Assembly (NCBI GenBank): GCA_023634235.1
Contig: JAMKCF010000020.1
Span: forward strand, 4,030,001 to 4,094,000
DNA: 64,000 nt
From: Pisaster brevispinus
Taxonomy: Eukaryota; Echinodermata; Asteroidea; Forcipulatida; Asteriidae
Reading direction: 5' to 3'
The notes beneath the pieces were generated by a model. That model was not told the DNA's origin and made no database searches. It saw only the letters and a list, made by a program, of their open reading frames with translations. Shown piece by piece: positions 11,258-23,200 of this stretch. Position numbers and translations under genes: made by a program. Within the stretch, counting starts at the first letter, position 1; each line of letters opens with the position of its first letter.

Positions 11258-14200
11258 GTAAGTAAACCGAGTGCTAATGGTTTCCTTCCATTGGATGTAA
11301 TGCTGTACATGAATGTAATGATGTCATACTTTGGTAACGCCCCCCCCCCCCCCCATGGGGGGAAAAAAAAAGAAGTAATTTCTACATGTATCTGAAAGCC
11401 TCCTTGTTATAAAGATCAGAACGGTTGTAAGCATCCTGTGAAATTATTTTGCTGAAATGCCCCCGCTGATTAGAAGTCAATAAAAGTATAATGTCTGAAA
11501 TTTGAATCCCCCAAAAACATGCCTCGAGGCAAGTTTTCATTGTTTTTTTTAGAGATTCAGATTTCAGTGGTGTTCCATTTGTGAATGCTGCTGGCAGGGA
11601 TGCGGTTGGTACCCGCTGTCACCTCGCTAAACATGGATGGATTCAACACTCTTGATGAAAAAGCCTTCATGACAGTTTTGTGTTGTCTTCTCAACAAGTA
11701 GGCTAAACGCTGTATTCAGTTGAAACTTTCACAGGTGACTTCTATGGTATCTTTCTTGATATAATTTTTGCTATAAATAAGCACTCATAAAAAGAAATCA
11801 ATTTGCACGTAAAGTGCATACATACATGTAGCTATCTATGTAAGTGACAAGTCCTGACATAGATAGCAATCTCTAACTCTCCATAGACTTAGCGTATGAA
11901 CAAATGTGAGGACACAAAAATACAAAGGATTCCAATGTGAGGACAGCATTGTCCCTTTTGTATTCCTTTGTTGTACTGTCCCCACTCTTCTGGTAATACC
12001 ATGACACGTACATTTATGTGCAGTACATACTGTACAACACTTGTTCAACTCATCATTAACTTGATGCAGCCCTTTAAAATGTACATTATTTGTCATTAAT
12101 TTAATTATAGAACTCTTTGGTTGAACTGGTTTCCTATGCTATTATTATTTACACTAATATCCAGCACACACAACGCACACCGCAAACTGGTATTGTGTGA
12201 TCTGTCAACTGCTGCAAAATTGGTTAATGATATAAACATATGGTTTAGGTGTGTACATTGTACGTGCTGGGTGTACATGCATGAACATGTTCGTACTGTG
12301 TTTGGTTGTACGTCACAAAGATATCTTATGAACAGTGTAATGTAGTTTCTCTGGGTGTGTTTACCAGTGAGGTTTTAAAGCACAGTTGCCTGATCCCCTA
12401 TTGATTAGAAATCAGTCAAAGTATGTCGAACAATTTGAATCTCCAAAACTCGTCTCAAGGCGAATTTTGGAGACTGTGGTGTCCGTTAATGATGTGGCTG
12501 GAGATGCGGTTGGTACATTGTGAGGGTGATTTGCTTTGTTTTTTATTTCTCTCTTTGAGAGCTCTGTGTACAAAAAACCTTTAAGATGCTTTTGACACAT
12601 GTTTGAGGAGCGTTCGGAGTATCCCCACTTGCTGGTCATTTCCGATCTAAAGATGGCGCAAGTGGCCCTGTACGTACCAGCTGTCACCTCGCTAAATGTG
12701 GATGGATTCTACGTTCGTATGAAAATACCGTGACAGTTGATTGCTGTGTTCTCAACAAGTAGACACTGTATTCAGCTGAAAAGTACACAGGTGACTTATG
12801 TGGTATCTTTGATTGACAATTTGGCCTACAAATCAGCATTATGTTGACAAAGACCAATCTATGATTGACCGTATCTTTAATGTGTTTAGTGTTACTTACA
12901 CACTGTACTGTAATGTCATTGACATTGTTTACCATACACCTGAATTCCCATGACCAGACGGGGACCGTGACCCTAAAGTTCTCCTACTTAACACTTAGGT
13001 TGTTGGGCTCCAATGTTAATCATTACACTTTATTGATTGAAAAATACTAGCAACATGTGTATTGGAGGTTGAATGCTGGTTATTAAACAATAGGCCAGAT
13101 TCTGAATAGAATATATTGCTGTCTATTGATTTTAGTGGGCTGAGCTGTGGCCACTCAAATAAAAAAAAGAAGTTCTTTCGTACGTGGAATTAAACAAGAT
13201 TAGTCTATTGTGTTTATTTTCGAAAATGTCCAAGGTATACTTTGTTTCAAACTGCGACCACTAATTGACGCTACTCAAGTCAAATTGGACTTGGTACGTT
13301 GTGAACAATGGTTTTCCCATCGTTCAAAATTCCTCTTTGCCAGCCAACCCGATCCGGTGCAGCACGAGCAGTCTGATTGTGTTTAAAACTTATAAGGCCG
13401 ATGGCTTTGAGGTCGTCTTGGATCTGAGAAATATAAGTGCGGCCCAGGCCTTCACCCTGTTAGAAGGGTTCTGATGGTTGGCGTATATGGGTTCAAGAAA
13501 ATTTTGAGCGGCACCTCAGGTCTACGTAGTTCTTGGCCAATTAAGAGTGAGCGACTTCTCAGCATGGTGGTTGTGGCAGACATTAACGCCTGCTGAGCAT
13601 TTAAGTCAACGTTGGATAGTCATACTCGATAGTGTACACCAAGGCAGAGTAGCGCAGGAGAGCGCAATGGGAGGCGTCAAATGCCAGGCCTGGAATTATA
13701 GCCCCTGGTCTTGGCCTCAGCCCATAGAAGATTTTTATCAATGGAAGTGCCCTTTGCAAAATGAAAATACCCTTGCCCTCTCAAAGATGAAATTCCAGGC
13801 CTGGAGTATACATTTAGTGGCCTCTGTGGTCCAGGGCCCAATTTACGCACACAAAATTGCTTAGCACAGAAAAATCTTGTTTAGCAGAAACAGGTCACCA
13901 GCCAAAATGCCATAATGAACATGCATATTGCTTGTGACTGGTTCCCTGCAAATTTTTGCTCAGCAGAAAAATTTGTGAAGTTTACACATTTGAAAATATT
14001 AAATTGAGTGTAAAATAGAGGCTATGTCCCACCCAATCAGGGGTTTTGGCTACTGGCTTGATCTTCAGGTGAACATGCATTGAAGCATTGGAGGCCCATA
14101 GCAACATCCTTAGCAACAGCCGTAACCATCGCCGCAGTCTTCATTTCAGTCACGGCCTTATAAGACCATGTGATTTGTGACATCACATGTTTACAAAAGA

Positions 14201-17200
14201 GCCAGTGATCCTGGGTTTCCTACTGCCTACAGGTTCAATTTGTACACTGTAGCTCAGTAGAAGAATGGGCTCACATGTACATAAAAACTTACATTCATAG
14301 AGATTGTACTTTAAGATTTTGTATCAAGTTTTGATATGAAGAAAGAAGCACATCTGAAATGTTTAAATAACTCTCGATTTTATGTTGAAATTGAGATACA
14401 AAATGTAAAATTTTCCATATGACCAGTGTAGTGTCTTGCCAGCCAGAAATGCCCTGGATTGTACAAGGTCACTCTTTTTGAAAACAAAGGTTACGTGGTC
14501 TATACCTGTACAGTGATGTGAAGAGATTGAAGACACTTCTGTGGTTTTATGTTTACTTAATCTGTTCAGTCACAAATGTTCTCTATGTCTGTATTGTGGG
14601 CGTTGACAAAAATATTCCCAACATAACTCAGTACTGTGGTTTGGCCATCTGTATATTTTTAATAAAACAAAATCTTTAAATACGATGGCCAACGCAGACG
14701 CATGAGTTGGCAATATGGGTGGTGATGTGGCAAAACTGATTCAAATCAGTATGTAGCGTGGATGTTATTGTGTGAACAGTCGTGACAGAAATTCAAGCAT
14801 TATATTTTGCACCGTCGGGATCTGATGTACGTTTTCATGGTGTAGCTACGCCGTACTGTGGGTATCAAGTTGTGTGTAGTCACAGAAATGGTAGACACAA
14901 ATGTAGCATAAAGTTATGTGTTTTGAACTTGAGTGCGAACTACAGGTATCTGCAGTACAGTGTATACGAATGCTAGAATAATGTCTGAATGTGAAACCAC
15001 TCAATCTAATTAGAAACCATCACCAATGGATTGACCATGTTGATTGCTTTTCGGCAACCTGGACGTCAGTCTTCATATATGTAACAGAGGGAAAAAAACA
15101 TGACAGCTCAACTGGGACTCGGGGCTCGGCGAGGATGGAAGTGAAATAAAAACACAGCAGACTAATTGGATCCTCGATAGAATTCTTGTGCTATGATTGA
15201 ATGTGTACATTGTTACTGATACAACCAGCAATGGCTGTTTCATAACTCTTCAAGTTCAGAGCCTCATGGGATGTGAAATCTGAAAATGAAACAGCAGTTG
15301 GGTGAACCAACAACCGATGTGTGGATTACATTATTTGCTAAGTTGCAACTTTGGCATGACACGTGCATCAAACAAAACATTTTGTAAACACACTTCATTG
15401 TGTACATTTAACTTGAGCTGAACTCTTCAATAGGAAATGCACATATTGCTGCAAGTGGCAAAGTCCTTTTCTTGGTCAAAGTTCACTCTGAGTTTGTTGA
15501 AGTGTCCACCAATTGGAAGAAATAACACACCCCCATAAGTACATAGTACACCTCTGTCTGCAGGCAGCTTATATTACAGTGCCTTGTACAATAGATTAAA
15601 CGCATGCATTTATGTACACTGGTTCAAATAGGGTCTCCCCTGTTATATAATGCAAAGTTATTCCTGGAAGTTTTGAAGTCAAGTCCTTGGTACATGTACC
15701 AGGGTGTGCAGTGCGAGTTATGTTCAAACCGACACCACAAATCTCACAACAAAACCATTCCTACAAACAATTTGTTGTGCTCCAGTAAACCTGCTGGATT
15801 CCATTCCATTCATTGATGAGTATCTTTGTGGTACACTACACCCCCATTGTACGGAAAGTTTGGAATGCAGACTTATATGGACTGTAAATGTAGTTGGCAT
15901 TTTCAGACTCTTACTGTAGACGGAATTTATTAAGTGGACTTATTTCTGAAGCACGTTGGATCATTGGTTGAGGATAGCGCATCATTTGGAGATCCATTCT
16001 GACAGGGCAACTTGTACACAGGAAGTCAAGTTCATACTTCATATACCGGTACTGTATAACACTGGGTTTTCATCGATAATACTATGGAGGATGGACTGTA
16101 CATGTAGCTCTAACAGAACACTATGACATTGCAGAAGTTCTAGGAGTACGTTTTTGCATACTAACTCACCGTCATCTTTTTGAAAGTTAAAAGCTCTTGC
16201 TTTGTTAGTGGATGTAGTCCACATGTAATGTAACTGTATGAAAGCCTCTCAACTGTTAATGTAGAGGGTACAGTTAAACAAGTACAGTATACAACCATAC
16301 TTTGGAAGTCTTATTTGACTGCAAGATCAGCAGTGTAAAAGTATGTGTGTTTGTTTGTGAGTGTTTACACCTGAACACAAGAGGGGAGAGCGACACTATA
16401 CTGTGTGTGTTGTAAAACCACTGAGCTCTCTCTAAGGAGATTCATTCTAAAGAGTTACTGAGCAGATCCAGCATAAACTAACTGCAACCGCGATGCGTCG
16501 GACGAAGAAGAAGTCAGCTGACACGTCCACACCACCCTCAAGTGGCAAGTCCAAGACGGCTTCATCATCCAACAGCAGTCCGCCCGAAACGATGCAGGGC
16601 ACTAAGGAGAGGCCCCTCTATATCGACGAGTCGATGCAGAACTTCTTCACGGTAGAGGAAGGGTACGGATCGAGCGATGACTGCGAGTTGAGCGAGGATT
16701 ACAAGTCGCCGTTAGCAGGGGCACCAAGTTACCACTCGTATCTGAGTATCGTACCGGATGATGACGAGGAAGATGTCCCAGATGAAGGCAGTGGTTGCCC
16801 CAAACCAGGTGGAAAACAGAGATCCCATTTGTTTGTTTGTTGGTTGTTTTTTTATAGTTTCCTGTTTTGTTTTGTTTTTTATTGGGGAGGGATTTGCTCT
16901 TCACTTTTTAAGTGATTGCCCAGCAGGACCAGTTAGCTTGTCATTTCACTAGTCCATTTGCTTTTTCACTAGTCATTATTTCATATGATCTAGGGTTACA
17001 TGTACTTTTCAACACTGAACTAGCCAGCCTGGACCACTTAGAGTGAATTTTGACTGGTTTTCAGGTGTTTTAACTGCCTTTTGGCCAGTGGACCACTGTT
17101 AAGGGAGAATTTTGAACATTTTATAAAATATGCCAAAAGTATAGGTTCACGCTGGCAGCATTTTCATACAGTACATTGTTTGGCCAATGCATGCTTTTGT

Positions 17201-20200
17201 AATGCACATGATGTACTACAATTGCACAAAAAAATACGACAGAACACGTGTAAAGCATGTTAGCCAATATTAGAACATCAGGGCAAATAAATTGCTTTTT
17301 CAGCAAATAGTACATGAAATACTAATGTCCAGCTTCTTTTTCCAAACCTCTTTACTTTTTACAGAAGAGCCACTTTCGTCCCCAGACTCTACCCCACTAT
17401 ATGACAACACACCGGCCAGCACACCGAGCGACTTACCTAGCCCCGGGGTGGAGATTGAACAGAATGAAGAAGAGCGGGAAAGGCTGCGAGCTGAGCTGGC
17501 TGAGGTAACGTGTGAATGACATTTCAAATACTTGTTCTCAAAAAGTATGCATAAATTTTAGGGCTCGAAATTAACTTTGGACCGTAGGCCAGAGGCCAGT
17601 GATTTAAACCTTTAGAGACCATAGTGGCTGGAAACGGCTTGTATCAAAACACCCATAGTGGCCGAGAACGGCTGCAAGATGGGACCTACTTCCACTCAAC
17701 CCAGAAAGGTTAAAGTAAAGGTCACGACCTGAATTCACATTTTCTAAACTTTCCCATGTTAACACCTACATGTATGTTTCTAAAACAATACAAAATGTCT
17801 GTTTTATATTGTGTTTTCCAGAAACTTTTACGATAAAAGTGTCTTTCAAAAGTCACCAATTAAATCATGTCTGGGTGTACATGTATGGTGAGGGTTATAC
17901 AGAAAAGAACAACCTCTAAAGGGTTAAGCATCAGACCTGTAAACTCTGGACTGGACAAGCCCGGAGGTCTTGTGTTTTTCAAATCAGGGATGTGATTCTT
18001 CCGGTTTTTTCCGGAATTCCGGTTTTTTTCCCCTAAAATGACCACCAACGTGAATCGTGTGAATCCGTTGAGAAAATCGGGGGGTAGAATGTGCTAATTA
18101 AATATTCATAGCGATGTCCGTTTGCCGAAATTGTCCGAAATGTACTTACTTGCGACGTTGTTGTATGCATTTTAAGGCACGCACTGTTAGCACAATCATA
18201 ATGTGGTTCGCTCAACCCCGGCCGACCGAAGTGGTTTGAGTTTTACAGTTCGGGTCCGAGGTTGTGAATTTTTAGGGCAGTTCCTTTGACAAAACTCATG
18301 ATTCAAGCGCATGTGTGCAACCTCGTTCACAATATCAAATCTTGTTGAAACCCTATATGGACGCGGGGCGCGGGTTGGCTATTCTGAGTGGCCTCATCTG
18401 TCTTGGAGAAAAATACCGAGCGAGCGGGTTGAGAATGCAGTCGGGTGCCCTGCTAACACACTGACTGTTGTAAAGTATGTAACTTCTGGGTACCAGCCGT
18501 CGTGCAGATGCTGATTTACTGTCGTTTCCAACATGGCCGTGCTGTTGCATGGAGACGCGTCAGTAGGAGAGATTGATAATGGAGTCAAGAATAAGTTCCG
18601 CTGGGATTGGCTTCAAGAGATAGTCACCGTTGATGGACATCAGCAAAAGCTTCAGGAATGTTTGAGCAAATTAGCGACCGCTGGCAAGGTGTTTTGCAAC
18701 TATTGCAACGACACCATTAACTATGCAACAAGCGGTAAAAAAATCGCTCGTCTCTCATGTCAAGCATCCTAAGCATGTAAAAGCATGGCATGTACGGCGA
18801 GACAACATGAAGTTGGTGGTGGACTCGGGCGTAGTTACTGCTGAAACCAGGAACACCATGACAACTGTCCCACTTTTAGACAGAGTTGCAAATAAATAGC
18901 CAGGTAAGATCCTGTTTCATGTATTTGTTTTTATATTTTATTGGAATTGGATGTAATAAGTTTCAAATAAATATTTGTTTTTAAATTGTTAACTTAGTGT
19001 AGGGCCATATCACATGATCATTGACACATGTGTCGTTTTAAAATAAAATTGTGTCATAAAATAGTGCAGTTGAGTTAGCACCCTAGGACGAGGTGTAGTA
19101 ATTGATTACTGCAGACCTTGCTGACCTGTTCGATATTTTTTCCCACTAACTAAGGCTAATTTTTTTGTAGAGTTTCAAACATTTTAGTAATGATTTATAA
19201 TAAATATTTGACTCTGATTTTAATTTGGATAACACATGTTATTCAAATTGGAATCAGCCAAAATGGGCTCACCGCCCGTACGGGAACCCCTGGCAATTTT
19301 TTTAAAAGGGCGTGAACATTTTGCAATTAAGTAGTGCATGTTCACTTGATCACTTCCCATTAGCCATTCAATTCTCTTTGTGAATAAAAGTAAAGCCGTA
19401 AAAGCGGTCTGTATTTTGTGTACATTATTTAAGCATGTTTTTAAGGAGTTTAGGTCATATTATTGGACGAAGTGCATCAATGGTATTGTCATTTTTACAT
19501 GATGACTGAATTGTCTTAAATTATTCAAATTTTTCAGGCAATGGTTCTGGGAGTAATGGCCGAACATAGTTTGCCCATGACCATGGCCCCAGTTGTCATA
19601 GACCTTGCAAAGGAGCTTGCGAAGGATTCAAAGGTGCTGAGCACTCTTTCAATGGACAGGACTTCGTCTGCTGTGTTGTTTACTGACATGAAATAGCAAA
19701 TAAAAACACATCCATTGTCCGTTATGAATGATTGTCTAGTGTGGTTTGATTTTTTGTGGATATTTCTTTGTGTTTTATTCTTCATTTGTTTTCTCCTCTT
19801 TTTTATTAAAGAAGGGTGACAAAATACGAGCAAAACTTCTAGACTGGTGCCACTAAAGGTGGTATGTTCCATTCATTAACGGATTGAACAAAACAATATC
19901 AACTGATTGGAATAATGTATTTTTTGCTTATTCTTATTCTACAATGTCAGTAATACCAGTGTATTTTAATGACAAAATTTAGTGACAAACCAATAGTGAT
20001 ACTAATGAACTGAAAAAGTTAAAGAAGAGACAACAAAAATGGCAAAATATTCTTATTATAAAGATGTCCCAGAAAGGCCTAGAGAGCACCACAGAGCATC
20101 TGCACTTAAAAAAATTCCGGGGCCCTTAAGCGGGCCCCGGACCCCACGCCGTAAGTGGCTTCGCGCTGCGCGCTCGCGGTGTTCGTGCTTCGCACGAACA

Positions 20201-23200
20201 TTTTCAGGTTTTTTTGTCAAGGTCCAATCACATCCCTGTCAAATGAACATTAATAGGCTACCTCATTGTGTAATGTCTTTGTGAAAAGAAAGTTGACTAT
20301 GAGTCTGATGAATATCTTTCTATTGAAGTACAGTGTACACAAATGAGGTAGATTTTCATGTGCTTGTTCAACTCATTTTGGTTCTGGTCTTGTAAAGTAA
20401 ATCATGGTCCAGTAAAAACTTTGAGACTACATGTACAAGCCCTTCAGTTTTGTGGATATTTCCCCAAAAATTTGAGCCCTGTAAAGTTACAACATCTTCC
20501 GCCATTATCAATGTATTTTGATTGTACATGTACTTTTAATTAAAATACACATGTATTTCAGTGAGCTTTCGGATTGGAAAAAAAAGAAGTTCTTTTCAGG
20601 GTTCAAAATTAAATTAATTTGCTACTACTACTAGCCAGCAGGGATAGATACAAAAAAAGTTACTGGCCCCCCACAAAACTTGGTGGCCCAATACCATTTT
20701 GTAATTTAAAACTGTTGGGCATCATTATGGTAAGTAAAAAGTCACTGTATCTGTCCTTTGTTCGTCATCTGGCAGTAAGCCTGTGCGTTTTGGGGTTATT
20801 TTTTTAAACATGCGTTTCTAAAATGGTCGGTTACACAAGTCACCGTGCTCAACTGTGATACTTTGAGGAAGATGATTATTTTTCACTGTCCCATCAGGCT
20901 ATCGTTTTTATGTGTTTTCAGTAGATATTTTCACTGGTCACAGGCCAGCGGACCACCGTTGATTTCTGCTAAGCTTTGGTGTACATGGGTTTATTTTGTC
21001 TGACAAATTGCAGTGTTAATTTGTATCAAGTTATAAACCACAATGAAGAACTGTCTGGGTAAATGTTTTAATAATTTTGGGTTAAACAATGAAAAATTAA
21101 CTAGAGAGGGATTTGAACCAATGACCTCCGATTTAAAATGCCGGCGCTCTACCAACTGAGCTGTCTGGCCTCATGTTGGTGGTCTCCCTATTTTATCAAT
21201 ACCTTTTTTGGGGGGGTGCCAGTCAGAAGCCATGCAACTGTTAACCGACCTGTAGTTAGGGATCAAACCCAAATTTACGACACAACCTGGGAAGCGGCAG
21301 CCAGGGGATCACCTAGAGGGGATTCAACTAGTCAGTTTTTTCTTTGTTCAACCCCAAGTTTACACTCACAAAAATTTATGAGATATCGCCCAACTCACAA
21401 GGCCGGACGGCCACTCAAGGTAAGGGCTACACTTAACTGATTTGGGCTGTCAACCCAGATCAACTACCACCAGAGGCATGTTGCCACCTACTCCTGGTGC
21501 TGAAACAGGGTTACCCCCTTCACAGTCTGTAAGGATGTAGGCATGGGTATCATCCACTAGGAGCCTGGCTGGTAGAGAAGAATGCACTACCTTTCCAATT
21601 TTTTATGAAGCAATTATGGTTAAGTGCCTTGCTCAAGGGCACAAGTGTAATGACCGGGATTCGAACCCACACTCTGCTGCTGACAGCACCGGGGCTTGGG
21701 TTCGGTGAACTAGACCGCTCGGCCACGACACGCCACATTATTATTATTATTAATTTCTGATTCATTTGTAATTTTGCAATTTCATCAGGTCGAGAGTGAC
21801 ATTCTAACCTTGAGGCAAACGTTGCGGGCCAAGGAAGGTCATTCCAAAGAAATCAAACGGAAGCTTGGCATCACACCCATGAACCAAATGAAAGAAGACC
21901 TCAAACATGGCTGGCAAAATTTCCAACAGTCCAATGCGTAAGTTACTTAAGTCTCTGTTGCCCAGGACATTTTGTGTTGAAGCCGTTTGGGTGTGTACGT
22001 GTTTGTTTTCAAACCTACATGTATACATGCAAAAGCTTTTTATTTTGTACACTATTTTATAACAATTTTAATAATTGTGGCTTCTTATTTAGTGACGCTC
22101 ATGGCACTCCAACATTAATTACCCCTGGTCGCTGGGCCGTTTATTTCATTGCTTAAACCATCTCAGCTCCCTTGGGAGTATACAGCCTGTGCTGCCAAAT
22201 TAGTAGTGCACTAAGCTAAATCAATCACAAGAACCGTCTCTGCCCTCACCAGTACCCATTTACCTCTGGGTGAACAGTAAGCAATTATAGTATAAGTGTC
22301 TTGCTCAAGGACCTAAATGTCAAGACCGGGATTCAAACCCTCACCCTGATGACTAAACCACCATTAGTCTGATGCACTAAACTGCTCGGCCAGGACACGC
22401 CACAGCTACGATTATCAGTGCGTTCATTTTCTTACTCACACACTGTAGACTGTGCGGGTAAAGTTGCATGGCCTGATTTTCACGGGGATATTTATTTTTT
22501 GAATTTTTTTCTGAACGATTTTGACAACTTTTTGAGGCTTTGCATGGTCAGGTATCAATGTATACTTTGTTTTTGGTAATACCATACATGTACTAGCTGT
22601 GTAGATTTGTTCTTAGGGAACTACAGTAGATCTTGCTTTTTATTCTACTGCCGCGGAGTATGTAATCTACTCTGCGGCAGTAGAATAAAAAGCAAGACCT
22701 AGTTCCCTAAGAATAAATCTACACAGCTAGTACACACATGTAGATATACACATGGTGTTACCGTAAACCGAATATTGATTTTGAAAACATGTAGAAAACT
22801 TGCGCCTATGCCATGGATAATGCACAAAGTACTTGTAACATGCAAAATTGTTTGTACGTGGCTAGAGAACCTGAAATAGTGTCGGGATCACAATAATTAC
22901 ACTTTACAATGCTTGACACAAAACTCCTCATAACATTTGCCAAAAACTACATGTACTGTACAGATATGTCAACACAAGTACAAAACTAGCAGAATGGAAT
23001 GATAAAGTTGTTTCTTCAGAAACGTAAGTACGTGCATGCATTGACCCATTTCACGATGCGCACCGCACAAATTACATGCGCCTACCCTGTCCAACGTACG
23101 GATTGACTCCCGAAATGGCGGAAGTGGTAGACGCTGTTTGTGCGGAGGTGCTTTCAGCCTCAATGGGTCAATAGGGCACCAGTTCCAACAACACATTTAC

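Larger units (their letters stand above)
17559..20481. mobile_element. CAGGGCTCGAATTT-type MITE carrying two nested insertions
   Basis: The left end is AGGGCTCGAAATTAACTTTG and the right end AATTTGAGCCCTG. Removing insertions 17608-17923 and 17985-20238 restores about 343 bp that matches intact relatives (39442-39869, 46912-47291, 56296-57410), including GGTCTTGTGTTTTTCAA joined to GAACA..AATA..CTCATTG. It lies wholly inside the TPD52 intron between 17504 and 21789. Confidence 0.75.

Noticed and set aside
20112..20200. GC-rich hairpin as a CpG-island promoter
   Set aside because: It lies just inside the end of the 17985-20238 transposon, so it is better seen as a subterminal structure of that element.
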